A DNA stretch of 64,000 nucleotides from an uncultured Collinsella sp. (GCA_934654775.1 CAKUGR010000007.1:77606-141605), one strand, 5' to 3'. Numbered from the stretch's first letter, positions 34,416-41,978 are shown. The notes: a model not told the origin generated them from the letters alone. Made by a program: numbers and translations.

Positions 34416-34973
34416 TTATCGCCCCTCTTCTGCCTGCTTGCGCCAGTCGTCGCAGGTCAAATACGTAAAGTGCTCGGTGCGCACGTCGCCCATAAGCTCG
34501 CAGGGGACGTCGTGTTCAACATGATGCGGTACGAACCCGCATTTTTGCTGAACGCGCAACGACTTATTGTTGCCCTCATAGTATCCGCACCATAACGCCT
34601 TGCAGCCGAGCGTTTCAAACGCATAGCGCTGCACGGCTCGCACAGCTTCGGGAGCGAAGCCCCGACCCCAGAAAGGCTTGGCAATCCAATAGCCCACTTC
34701 GAGCTCGAGACCCGCGCCTTGGTGGCTCGACTCGCAGCGGGACGGCATGAGCCCGATGCTGCCCACGGGCTCGTCTGTCTCAGCAAGGCACACGGCAAAG
34801 GTATGGGGAGCGGAAAAGACCGTCCGAATAATTTCTCGGCTTTCTTCGATGCTTCGATGTGGCGGCCAACCTGCTGACGGCCCCACGTCTGGGTCACTCG
34901 CGTATGCAAATAGAGCCATCGCGTCCGCCTCACGCCACGGACGAAGCGTCAAGCGCTCAGTATGAATCACCAT
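34416..34973 (-). CDS. GNAT-family N-acetyltransferase (RimJ/RimL-like)
   Basis: 185 residues. The opening IHTERLTLRPWREADAMALF and the block LEVGYWIAKPFWGRGFAPEAVRAV (CoA-binding motif A, here about residues 95-118) are typical of RimJ/RimL-type acetyltransferases; NNKSLRVQQKCGF is motif B. The start at 34973 has GAGAGG upstream. It lies between ATPase 2 and uvrA on the same strand, with a palindrome 20 bp upstream. The substrate (protein N-terminus or a drug) is unknown. Confidence 0.85.
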   Translation of the reverse strand: MVIHTERLTLRPWREADAMALFAYASDPDVGPSAGWPPHRSIEESREIIRTVFSAPHTFAVCLAETDEPVGSIGLMPSRCESSHQGAGLELEVGYWIAKPFWGRGFAPEAVRAVQRYAFETLGCKALWCGYYEGNNKSLRVQQKCGFVPHHVEHDVPCELMGDVRTEHFTYLTCDDWRKQAEEGR

Positions 34974-34992
34974 GTTTGACCTCTCGTCTGCC

Positions 34993-35025
34993 AATGTGAC
35001 AAAGGGACTGTCCCTTTGTCACATT
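34993..35025. repeat. 33-bp perfect palindrome, copy 3 (over the ATPase 2 stop codon)
   Basis: AATGTGACAAAGGGAC, central T, then the exact complement. On the minus strand its ATG-TGA forms the last codon and stop of the ATPase at 35019-36128. Confidence 0.95.
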
Positions 35026-36128
35026 ACGCGTTCGCGGACATATTCGCCCAGCATGGGCACGGTAAAGCGAACGAGGCCGTAGCCTGCTGCCTCAATGACA
35101 CGCTCGCGAATCAGGCTCGCTCGATACTTACTTGCCCAGCTTTGGGTCCGGTCGCAACGCTCAATAACATCCGCCATGCGCGTTGGTCCGGCCTCGTCGA
35201 CCGCCATCGCCTCGATAAACAGGCGTTGCGGGCTGCGCAGTCCGTAATACAGTGGCGCGTCGACTGCTTCGTAGAACTCAGAGACGGCATCCGCATAGCC
35301 AACCTCGACATCACAGGCCTCAATATCCTGCGAATCGCGGCGAATAGCCGACCGCCACATGTAATAGCCCACGAGCTGAACCATATAGGGATGCCCCATA
35401 CTTTTCTGCGCAGCGAGCTCAGCGGTCTTCGCATCCATGCAAAGACCCGCGCCTTCCACCGTCTGAATAAACGCATCGCGCACCTCGGGCAGAGGAATCG
35501 ATCCCAGCGTGCGTTGCTGGGCGCGACGCAAAAACGTTACGCTCGGCTCCTCGAGCAGGTCGTCAACCATGCTGGGCAGGCCGGCAAAAACCAGCGCAAG
35601 ACCGCGTTGGTCACCGTCGGACAGGCCCGTAGCATCCTGATCACCGAGCACCTGCTGGTACAGAACGGCAAGGGCCGCAAGCTCCTCAATGGACGCCGAC
35701 TGCGCCTCGTCGATGGCAAACAGAACGCCTTTTCCCGGCCCAAGCTTTTTCAGACGCTCGTTGACCAACCAGCGCAGCGTTTCACCCTTTGCACGCGCCG
35801 CCTCGACCGACAAACGCCCGAATGATGGGCCGAATTCCATAGATGTCACGACGGGCTTGTTCGAACGAAGTGCATCGGCCAGGCGGTCGCATAGGCCAAG
35901 CGAAGCGGAATCGGAGACAACCGCCCATCCGCGCTCGCTGGCCAGGCGCTGCAACTCACGCAGCAGAACCGTTTTGCCACAGCCGCGGTTTCCCGTGATG
36001 AGCATGAGCCTGCCCGGCGCACCGGCGCCGTTATCGAGGCCTTCTTCAAAATCCTCAATGACCGACTCGCGGCCGATCAACACCGGAGGCCGCTTGCCAG
36101 CCGTTGGCTTAAAGGGATTTGGATTCAT
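35019..36128 (-). CDS. AAA+ ATPase with C-terminal winged helix (cassette ATPase 2)
   Basis: 369 residues. Walker A is GNRGCGKT (46-53) and Walker B is VLFAIDEAQ. It shares AGLPSMVDDLL...VTFLRRAQQ with ATPase 1. The C-terminal winged helix (RMADVIERCDRTQSWASKYRAS) differs from that of ATPase 1 at the presumed recognition helix. GAGGAGG precedes the ATG. It is bracketed by 32-33-bp palindromes and preceded by three 10-bp repeats whose sequence differs from those of ATPase 1. That fits a DNA-binding protein with its own cognate sites. Function unknown. Confidence 0.8.
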   Translation of the reverse strand: MNPNPFKPTAGKRPPVLIGRESVIEDFEEGLDNGAGAPGRLMLITGNRGCGKTVLLRELQRLASERGWAVVSDSASLGLCDRLADALRSNKPVVTSMEFGPSFGRLSVEAARAKGETLRWLVNERLKKLGPGKGVLFAIDEAQSASIEELAALAVLYQQVLGDQDATGLSDGDQRGLALVFAGLPSMVDDLLEEPSVTFLRRAQQRTLGSIPLPEVRDAFIQTVEGAGLCMDAKTAELAAQKSMGHPYMVQLVGYYMWRSAIRRDSQDIEACDVEVGYADAVSEFYEAVDAPLYYGLRSPQRLFIEAMAVDEAGPTRMADVIERCDRTQSWASKYRASLIRERVIEAAGYGLVRFTVPMLGEYVRERVM

Positions 36129-36163
36129 GTCGGCCTCCTCAGATTGGCAAATGCTCTCTACAG

Positions 36164-36193
36164 TTATACCAACTTATACCGAATTGTACCAAC
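36164..36193 (-). promoter_or_regulatory. Iteron-like array: three 10-bp units before ATPase 2
   Basis: On the minus strand the units read GTTGGTACAA, TTCGGTATAA and GTTGGTATAA, three contiguous blocks with an exact 10-bp period. They end 2 bp from palindrome copy 4. TTGGTA and TATAAC, 18 bp apart inside the array, would serve as -35 and -10, so binding here would regulate the ATPase promoter. Confidence 0.75.
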
Positions 36194-36195
36194 TG

Positions 36196-36227
36196 AATGT
36201 GACAAAGGGACTGTCCCTTTGTCACAT
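36196..36227. repeat. 32-bp palindrome, copy 4 (over the TetM-like gene stop codon)
   Basis: AATGTGACAAAGGGAC, T, GTCCCTTTGTCACAT. On the minus strand ATG-TGA inside it forms the last codon and stop of the gene at 36222-38225. Confidence 0.95.
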
Positions 36228-38225
36228 GCGTCCGAAAAACTCCGCGTCTGCTGCGCGCCAAGGACGGAAAGTGGCGGGATCGATGCGCACGTGCGCGGCG
36301 GCGGGGACGTCGTACCACTTGACGGTGTAGCCGGCGCCGTGAGAGCAGAAGACCGAGTCGGGCGTGTTGGGCAGATCGGCTTCGGGCTCATAGGCGGCCG
36401 TCTCGATCACGCGCTCGGCATCATGGCAGGGCGCATAGCCCGCGAACTCCAGGTACAGATGCCCGCGGCCACTCGTGTAGGCAGCCACCTCCAGCGCATA
36501 GTCCTGCACCTCGGATGCCGGCACGCGGCCTACGAGCTTGGCGCGATCGTCCAGCATCGTCGGCGGCTCGTACTCGGCACCCATACGCGTGGCGTCAGAA
36601 AGCGCACGGCCCACGCACTCCCCTGGCACCTCGAGCTCAAAGCGATACCACGGCTCTAGCAGCACCGCCGCACCCGCCTCACGCGCCTGCATGAGCCCCT
36701 GGCGAATCGCGCGATACGTTGCCTGGCGAAAGTCGCCGCCCTCGGTGTGCTTGGCATGCGCGCGGCCGCCCGTGAGTGTGATGCGCACATCGGTGATGGG
36801 CGAGCCGGTCAGCACGCCCAGGTGATCGCGTTCCATGGCATTGGTGAGCGCCAGACGCTGCCAGTTCAGGTCAAGCTCGTCGGTCGAGGTCACGGTGCCA
36901 AATTGCACGCCCGAGCCCTCTGGCAACGGCTCCAGACGCAGGTGCACCTCGGCATAGTGGCGCAGCGGCTCAAAGTGGCCCACGCCCTCGACTGGCTGCG
37001 AGATGGTCTCTTTATAGAGGATGCCGCCGGGCTCAAACGCAACCGTAAGGCCAAAGCGATCGGCCAGCACGCACTGCACGACCTCGAGCTGCACCGCGCC
37101 CATCAATTGCAGATGGATCTGCTCAAGATGCGTGTTCCAGCTTACGCCGAGCATGGGATCCTCGTCGGCAAGCTCGGTCAATGCTTTGAACACCGTATGG
37201 ACGTCGTGTTCGCTCGGCAACGCCGTATAGGTGAGGACTGGCGCAATGACGGGCGCATCGCCCGCGGACTCCGCGCCCAGGGCGTCCCCTGGGCGAACGT
37301 GCGCAAGGCCCGTCACGGCGCAGATGCCGCCAGCGGCAACCTCTTGGGCAAGCTCATACTTCTCGCCGTTATAGATGCGCACTTGATCGACCTTCTGCTC
37401 CCATGCCTCGGCACCGGAGTGTCCATCGATCATCTGTTTTGCACGCAACGTGCCGCCGGTCACTTTAACCCAAGCCAAACGCTCGCCGCGATCTCCGCGG
37501 CTGACACGATAGACGCGCGCGGCAAACTCCGGGAGCCACGCCTGTTCACGCATCAGCGCGCATATGCCATCCAGCAGCTCGTCCACGCCTTGGTCCTTGA
37601 GCGCCGAGCCGGCAAAGCAGGGAAAGAGCTTGCGCTCGGCAACCATGCGCGACAGCGTTGCGACGGAAAGCTCACCCGCTTCAAGAAACTCCTCGAGTGC
37701 CGCCTCGTCCAACGCAGCAGCATCCTCCTGAACGGCACCGCCCGTCAGCAGCTCGTTGGCATCCAGGCAGCCTTCGGACAGACGCTGCCCCAGCTGTGCC
37801 AGCAAAACATCGCGACCGGGATTCTCCAAATCGATTTTGTTGATAAAGATGAACGTCGGAATGTCGTAGCGAGCAAGCAGTCGCCACAGGGTTTCGGTAT
37901 GACCCTGCACGCCGTCGTTGGCTCCCACCACCAGGATCGCATAGTCGAGCGCGCGCAGCGTGCGCTCCGCCTCGGCCGAAAAATCGACATGGCCGGGAGC
38001 ATCCACGAGCATAACATGGGTGTCGCCGTGGTCGAGCACGGCCTGCGACGAGAAGATCGTGATGCCGCGCTCGCGCTCAATCTCGTTCGTGTCAAGATGC
38101 GAGTCGCCATCGTCCACGCGCCCGCGCTTGCGAATGCGGCCGGCATGAAACAGCATGGCCTCGGCCAGCGTGGTCTTACCGGCATCGACATGTGCCAGAA
38201 TTCCTATGACCGCTTGCTTCGACAT
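36222..38225 (-). CDS. TetM/TetO-like translation GTPase (EF-G family)
   Basis: 667 residues. The G domain shows AHVDAGKTTL (11-20), RGITIFSS, DAPGHVDF and NKIDLEN; EF-G-type domains II-V follow (domain II near 240-330, IV near 450-560). The N-terminus (MSKQAVIGILAHVDAGKT) is clearly related to ribosomal protection proteins but diverged from TetM, TetO and TetW. GC content and codon use match the neighbours, so it looks native rather than newly acquired. Tetracycline protection is possible but unproven. GGGGGAG precedes the ATG at 38225. The stop codon lies inside palindrome copy 4. Confidence 0.85.
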   Translation of the reverse strand: MSKQAVIGILAHVDAGKTTLAEAMLFHAGRIRKRGRVDDGDSHLDTNEIERERGITIFSSQAVLDHGDTHVMLVDAPGHVDFSAEAERTLRALDYAILVVGANDGVQGHTETLWRLLARYDIPTFIFINKIDLENPGRDVLLAQLGQRLSEGCLDANELLTGGAVQEDAAALDEAALEEFLEAGELSVATLSRMVAERKLFPCFAGSALKDQGVDELLDGICALMREQAWLPEFAARVYRVSRGDRGERLAWVKVTGGTLRAKQMIDGHSGAEAWEQKVDQVRIYNGEKYELAQEVAAGGICAVTGLAHVRPGDALGAESAGDAPVIAPVLTYTALPSEHDVHTVFKALTELADEDPMLGVSWNTHLEQIHLQLMGAVQLEVVQCVLADRFGLTVAFEPGGILYKETISQPVEGVGHFEPLRHYAEVHLRLEPLPEGSGVQFGTVTSTDELDLNWQRLALTNAMERDHLGVLTGSPITDVRITLTGGRAHAKHTEGGDFRQATYRAIRQGLMQAREAGAAVLLEPWYRFELEVPGECVGRALSDATRMGAEYEPPTMLDDRAKLVGRVPASEVQDYALEVAAYTSGRGHLYLEFAGYAPCHDAERVIETAAYEPEADLPNTPDSVFCSHGAGYTVKWYDVPAAAHVRIDPATFRPWRAADAEFFGRM

Positions 38226-38527
38226 GATCTCCCCCGTTGATAGCCCACCGACCCCGCAGGGTACGCTTTTGTCACACACCGGATGATACAATTTACGAGC
38301 CGGCGGGCGAAGCGGGCCCTATCCCCCGACCGAGCTCATCGCCCTGCGTTGCCGCGCGGCGATTTTCGTAGGTTCGCGCCTTGCGAAAGCCGGCACCTCC
38401 CCTTTTGTCTGTCCTGGCTCATCTGGGGCAGTAACAACGCGAGCCCCACAACGACGCGTTTTACCAAAAATGGCCCCACCCGGGGCCATTTTTTATTTGA
38501 GCTGGGTGATGATACGTGCCTTGGCTC
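38226..38527. other. Intergenic region with GC-rich dyads, possible small RNA
   Basis: 302 bp between two minus-strand genes. It has no open frame with a ribosome site. GC-rich dyads (GCCGGC near 38300 and 38390, GCCGCGCGGC near 38353) lead on the plus strand into the strong stem-loop at 38466-38495. This could be a plus-strand small RNA of about 200 nt or simply the leader of the TetM-like gene. No known RNA family was recognised. Confidence 0.35.
38466..38495. terminator. Bidirectional terminator after the GNAT gene
   Basis: A perfect 12-bp stem, AAAAATGGCCCC (38466-38477) with 38482-38493, has a 4-base loop and T-runs on both strands. On the minus strand it closes the acetyltransferase gene at 38528; on the plus strand it could end a transcript from the gap. 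Confidence 0.85.
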
Positions 38528-39016
38528 TTACGCCTCACGCAGCCAATCAAACGCGACACGCGGCGTACCGTCCGACACATATACGATACCGGCGCGCTTA
38601 AACCCGGCCTTGGCGATGGCGCCCTGCATGGGCAGATTGTCTTGGTGCGTGTCGATACGCAGATGGCTGGCGCGCTCCTTGGCAAAGGCAAACATCGCTG
38701 CTGCGACGCCATGCGTGATGCCATCCGACGCCACACGGTGCAGCACGGCGTACGGAGTGTCGCTACGCCATTGACCGTCCTCAATCACGTCATAGCACTC
38801 GTCCGGACCCGGTAAAAAGGCAAACGTCGCCACCACGCGACCGTCGACTTCGCACACATAGCTGCCACCAGCGGCGATATCGGCAGCCAACTGCTCGGCC
38901 GAAGGCGTGCCCTCGGGCCACTGCGTGGCGTTGCCATGTGCGCGCATAAAGGCGCGGGCCGCGTCATAGATAGCCATGACGGCGGGAATGTCGGTATCGA
39001 GGGTTTTTCTGATCAT
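38528..39016 (-). CDS. GNAT-family N-acetyltransferase
   Basis: 162 residues. The opening IRKTLDTDIPAVMAIYDAAR and the acetyl-CoA segment VASDGITHGVAAAMFAFAKE, then LRIDTHQDNLPMQGAIAKAGF, are typical of GNAT enzymes with motifs A and B. The start may be ATG 39016 or GTG 39019. It is separated from the TetM-like gene by a terminator and from the divergent zinc-ribbon gene by an inverted repeat. Substrate unknown. Confidence 0.85.
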   Translation of the reverse strand: MIRKTLDTDIPAVMAIYDAARAFMRAHGNATQWPEGTPSAEQLAADIAAGGSYVCEVDGRVVATFAFLPGPDECYDVIEDGQWRSDTPYAVLHRVASDGITHGVAAAMFAFAKERASHLRIDTHQDNLPMQGAIAKAGFKRAGIVYVSDGTPRVAFDWLREA

Positions 39017-39037
39017 CACGCGGCGACCTCACGTTTA

Positions 39038-39069
39038 TTGGTATCACTTTGATTGAGCAATGATACCAA
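39038..39069. promoter_or_regulatory. 9-bp inverted repeat between divergent genes
   Basis: TTGGTATCA (39038-39046) and TGATACCAA (39061-39069), 14 bp apart, lie between the GNAT and zinc-ribbon genes. This suits a dimeric regulator. The half-site resembles the TTGGTATAA unit upstream of ATPase 2 (8 of 9 bases). Confidence 0.5.
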
Positions 39070-39092
39070 CGTTTGGAGAGGGTGCGAAGCAG

Positions 39093-39389
39093 ATGGGAAG
39101 CAAAAAGCGAGCCGCCTGGTCAAAGGCCAAAAGCGAGTTTTTGGGCGCTGCCACCGGCGGCGATATGAGCGACCTGTTTGCACGCGAGGACGAGCGCCGC
39201 GACGCCCTGGACGCCGAGCGCGATGAAGCCTGGCGCTACAAGTCGTGCGAGCGCAAAAACCGTTACGACACACGCGCCGAAGCCGAGGCCGTTATGGCCG
39301 ACTGCGAAAACCGCGGACGGCGTGGTTTGGCCTGCTACAAATGCGAATACTGCGGCGGCTGGCACCTGACGTCGCACCCTTGGAAATAG
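39093..39389 (+). CDS. Small zinc-ribbon-like protein
   Basis: 98 residues, unknown function. A charged helical N-terminal half (MGSKKRAAWSKAKSEFLG, then DMSDLFAREDERRDALDAER) leads to a C-terminal Cys pattern. SCERKNRYDTRAEAEAVM is followed by CYKCEYCGGWHLTSH, giving Cys-x2-Cys-x2-Cys and His residues suited to zinc. The ending YxCxxCxxWHLTS recurs in small actinobacterial and phage proteins. GGAGAGGG lies 10 bases before the ATG. It may bind nucleic acid; that is only a guess. Confidence 0.7.
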   Translation: MGSKKRAAWSKAKSEFLGAATGGDMSDLFAREDERRDALDAERDEAWRYKSCERKNRYDTRAEAEAVMADCENRGRRGLACYKCEYCGGWHLTSHPWK

Positions 39390-39437
39390 ACCCCGCATCG
39401 GCACGGCGCTGGCAAAGCGCCGGCAATCGCAAGCAAG

Positions 39438-40142
39438 CTACGGGCGCGGCGGCACCAAGACATCGTAGCGGACGGCCTTGCCCGCAAGCTGATAGCTCGG
39501 CTTAACGCCGGCAAGCAGCGGTCCCTTTACCGGCCGCTTGATAACGACCTTGCGCGGGTGCACCGCAAGCGCAGCTTTAACCAGCGCCTCCTCATCGGCA
39601 CATGGCTGTTCCAAATGGTGCAAGAGCTGGAACTTCTTTTTCACCGCTGCGCTCTTGGTGCGCTCGGGAAACATGGGATCCAGATACACCACGTCGGGAG
39701 CCGCGAGCTCACCCTGCTTGATCAGCTCGGCTGTATGACGAAGGCCGGCAATGCTGTCCTCGCCCGCATGTAAGCGCATGCGCGCCACGGCGGCCGCAAG
39801 CGCCGGATCGTCTGCCGCGCGATCCAAGGCATCCTTGAGAAGCGCCGCGATCACGCAATCCTGCTCATACAGATCGACGGTAAAGCCCGCGGCAGCCAAC
39901 AGCAGCGAATCCTCTCCAAAGCCTGCCGTGGCATCAATCGCCCATGGTTGTTCGATGCCTTTTGTACGCGCAGCCTTCACCAGCAGCTCCTGCTGCAGGC
40001 GGCCCTGCTTGAGCCGTGGCAGCATGCGGCCAAAATCGGCGCGCAACTCCATCGTACCGTCGGTGAGCGTGAGGCCCTCGGACTTCCCGGTCAGCTCAAG
40101 CCCCGCTGCCCGAGCAACAGAAAAGGGATCGACGACGCCCAT
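39438..40142 (-). CDS. rsmJ: RsmJ-like 16S rRNA (guanine-1516-N2)-methyltransferase
   Basis: 234 residues. The SAM motif is DATAGFGEDSLLLAAAGF and the catalytic motif is YLDPMFPERTKSAAVKKKF, both characteristic of RsmJ, which methylates G1516 of 16S rRNA in E. coli. The N-terminal LTLTDGTMELRADFGRML is also family-typical. The start at 40142 has AAGGAG five bases upstream, which is better than the GTG at 40148. It is convergent with the zinc-ribbon gene, 48 bp apart. Confidence 0.88.
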   Translation of the reverse strand: MGVVDPFSVARAAGLELTGKSEGLTLTDGTMELRADFGRMLPRLKQGRLQQELLVKAARTKGIEQPWAIDATAGFGEDSLLLAAAGFTVDLYEQDCVIAALLKDALDRAADDPALAAAVARMRLHAGEDSIAGLRHTAELIKQGELAAPDVVYLDPMFPERTKSAAVKKKFQLLHHLEQPCADEEALVKAALAVHPRKVVIKRPVKGPLLAGVKPSYQLAGKAVRYDVLVPPRP

Positions 40143-40205
40143 GGACACTCCTTAACAAGCAAAACGAATACGTGAGCGCCGTTTATGTCGGCACCCAACC
40201 GTCCG

Positions 40206-40349
40206 TTATTGTCCCACATGCGACATAGTCCACAGCATTCCAATGCAAAGCACCGCCATCAATCCCGTGCACACGGCAGCGATCACAGAATCACTCATAC
40301 GCCTTCCCAACGACCGTGGCTCGCGCGTCTGCTCTACTCCGTACATCAT
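40206..40349 (-). CDS. 47-residue single-pass membrane protein
   Basis: A short frame starting ATG-ATG at 40349, with GGAGGA five bases upstream, and ending TAA at 40206. The peptide has a basic, hydrophilic N-terminus (MMYGVEQTREPRSLGRRM) and one membrane segment (VIAAVCTGLMAVLCIGMLW), then MSHVGQ. The strong ribosome site and clean membrane profile support a real gene. A second start at Met18 would leave mostly the membrane segment. Function unknown; it is too small for family assignment by eye. Confidence 0.6.
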   Translation of the reverse strand: MMYGVEQTREPRSLGRRMSDSVIAAVCTGLMAVLCIGMLWTMSHVGQ

Positions 40350-40578
40350 GGTTCCTCCTTCGGTCCAGCCCTTACCATGGCCCCATCATCGCAGCGCCGC
40401 GCATACGCTGCCATCGATTTGGCTTACGCCCAGCTTTCCTTTTTGAAAGGTTGGAGCACCCAGGCTTCAAAGTGCTTTCAAGCGCATGTACGCCGACGTT
40501 GAACTACAATGTGCTTCACGATATGTGCCGTAACCTGGGTGCGACAGATTCTCCGCGCCCGCATCGAAAGGACCAGTC

Positions 40579-40980
40579 ATGAGCGCCGCTCGCAAGACAC
40601 TCAAAATCCTTGCCCTGATTTATTTTGTTCTGGGCATCGCAAGCCTCGTCATTGGAATCGCCGGCATCGCTACCGGCAAGCTCGAGTCCACCTACGGAAC
40701 GAACGCCATGCTTGCCGCTGTCATCATTATCGCCAAGGGCCTTATCGACCTTGCCGCTGGCGTCGCGGGCATCAAGGGCGCCAACAAGCCTTCGCAGGTG
40801 GATGGCGCGTTTAAGCTCGGTATTGTTGCCGCGGTCGCCACGCTCGCTCAGGCCGCGCTCACGCTCCCCGCACTTGGCGGCGACGCCATCAACTTTGGCG
40901 CCTTCGTCATCGTGGTGTACGACCTGTTCTTTATTCAGCAGGCACACGCCGTCAAGGCCGAGAACAAGGATCGCCTGTAG
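40579..40980 (+). CDS. Four-helix membrane protein of unknown function
   Basis: 133 residues with four hydrophobic segments (about 8-30, 43-65, 78-97 and 103-122) and short loops. The C-terminus is charged (KAENKDRL). The helices are rich in Ala/Gly/Ile. CGAAAGGA precedes the ATG. No motif was recognised. It has its own terminator and the neighbours give no functional clue. Confidence 0.7.
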   Translation: MSAARKTLKILALIYFVLGIASLVIGIAGIATGKLESTYGTNAMLAAVIIIAKGLIDLAAGVAGIKGANKPSQVDGAFKLGIVAAVATLAQAALTLPALGGDAINFGAFVIVVYDLFFIQQAHAVKAENKDRL

Positions 40981-41020
40981 GCACCTGTCTCCCATAGCCT
41001 TTGCAATCAAGCAGCTAAAG

Positions 41021-41056
41021 AGGGCCGATCGCGTAGCAACGCGGTCGGCCCTTTAC
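41021..41056 (+). terminator. Terminator after the four-helix membrane protein
   Basis: A 12-bp stem with one mismatch (AGGGCCGATCGC at 41021-41032 with 41041-41052) is followed by TTTACGTTT. Confidence 0.75.
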
Positions 41057-41072
41057 GTTTGCCCAGATAAAA

Positions 41073-41105
41073 CCTGTCAAAATAAACCTGTCCCTTTTTG
41101 GCAGG
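41073..41105. repeat. 33-bp CCTGCC hairpin element, third copy
   Basis: CCTGTCAAAATAAACCTGTCC...GGCAGG is the same element as at 19661-19693 and 19728-19760; the flanking CCCAGATAAAA is also shared with the first copy. It ends directly against the stop codon (TAA, 41106-41108) of the minus-strand rRNA methyltransferase gene. Confidence 0.82.
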
Positions 41106-41918
41106 TTAGTGGCGGTACTCGGCGATGATGAAGTCGATGTCCGTTTGGAGGGTATCGAGGTTTGCCAGGCGCTCTTTGTCCGCCGGACGCGTGCGGTAGT
41201 AGTACGGCGTCATCTGGAATACGGCCTCGATGTCCGCCTGCGTCTGGAGGGTGATCGACGCCGTCACGCGCTGTGTGCCTACGAGCTCAAGCTCGGTAGT
41301 CTGCGGCAGCTTTTCATCGTTGAGGTACGGCGTATCGTAGAGCACTTCCTTGAGTCCAAAGAGATGGCGGGCACCCGGCACCACGGTATAGAGCGAGCCC
41401 TCGGGCGCCAGCACGCGGGCAAACTCGCGCTCGTTAAAGGGGGCAAAGAGCTCGGTCACCATGCCGAAGGCGCCATCTGCCACGGGAATGTCCTTCATGT
41501 TGGCGACGAAGTAAGTCGCGCCGCCTCGCTTGGCAGCCAGGCGCACCATTTCCTTACCCAGGTCAAACCCGTAGGCATCAACGTTCGGCACCGAGCCCAT
41601 GGCACTTGTGTAGTAGCCCTCGCCACAGCAGATGTCGAGCAAGTTCAGCGGTTTGTCCGTGGATGCCCCGCGCTCAGCCGCTCGTTCGTACACCAGCTCG
41701 ACCATCGCATCGCGCAACGGCGCATAGTAGTCGCGATTCAGAAAGTCGCGACGGCTGCGTGCCTGCGACTTGGGATCGCCCATGGAGTCACCGCTCTTGG
41801 ACGAGCGCAACAGGTACAGGTAGCCCTCGCGCGCACGATCGAACCGATGCCCGCCCGCACATGCAGCCCCACGCTCGTCGTCCACCAACGGCTCATGGCA
41901 AACGGGACACAACAACAT
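41106..41918 (-). CDS. RlmA-type 23S rRNA (guanine-N1)-methyltransferase
   Basis: 270 residues. The N-terminal zinc finger has Cys4, Cys7, Cys20 and His24. RFDRAREGYLYLL and GDPKSQARSRRDFLNRDYY are RlmA signatures. The SAM motif is LLDICCGEGYYT. The family methylates G745 (RlmA-I) or G748 (RlmA-II, which affects tylosin susceptibility) of 23S rRNA; Actinobacteria usually carry the II type, but this is not decided here. AAGGAG precedes the ATG. The stop codon directly abuts a 33-bp hairpin element. Confidence 0.88.
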   Translation of the reverse strand: MLLCPVCHEPLVDDERGAACAGGHRFDRAREGYLYLLRSSKSGDSMGDPKSQARSRRDFLNRDYYAPLRDAMVELVYERAAERGASTDKPLNLLDICCGEGYYTSAMGSVPNVDAYGFDLGKEMVRLAAKRGGATYFVANMKDIPVADGAFGMVTELFAPFNEREFARVLAPEGSLYTVVPGARHLFGLKEVLYDTPYLNDEKLPQTTELELVGTQRVTASITLQTQADIEAVFQMTPYYYRTRPADKERLANLDTLQTDIDFIIAEYRH

Positions 41919-41978
41919 GGCAACTCCTTAGCACGGACAACACAGCACCCACCATTGTCTCACGCCTCCCCCACATGG

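Noticed and set aside
36222..38225. Acquired tetracycline-resistance gene on a mobile element
   Set aside because: No integrase or conjugation genes nearby, host-like composition, and the sequence is clearly diverged from TetM, TetO and TetW at the N-terminus. The adjacent palindromes are too short to be transposon ends by themselves.
40185..40502. Plus-strand 105-residue frame
   Set aside because: No ribosome site, low-complexity His/Ser/Arg-rich sequence, and it is antisense to the better supported 47-residue membrane protein gene.
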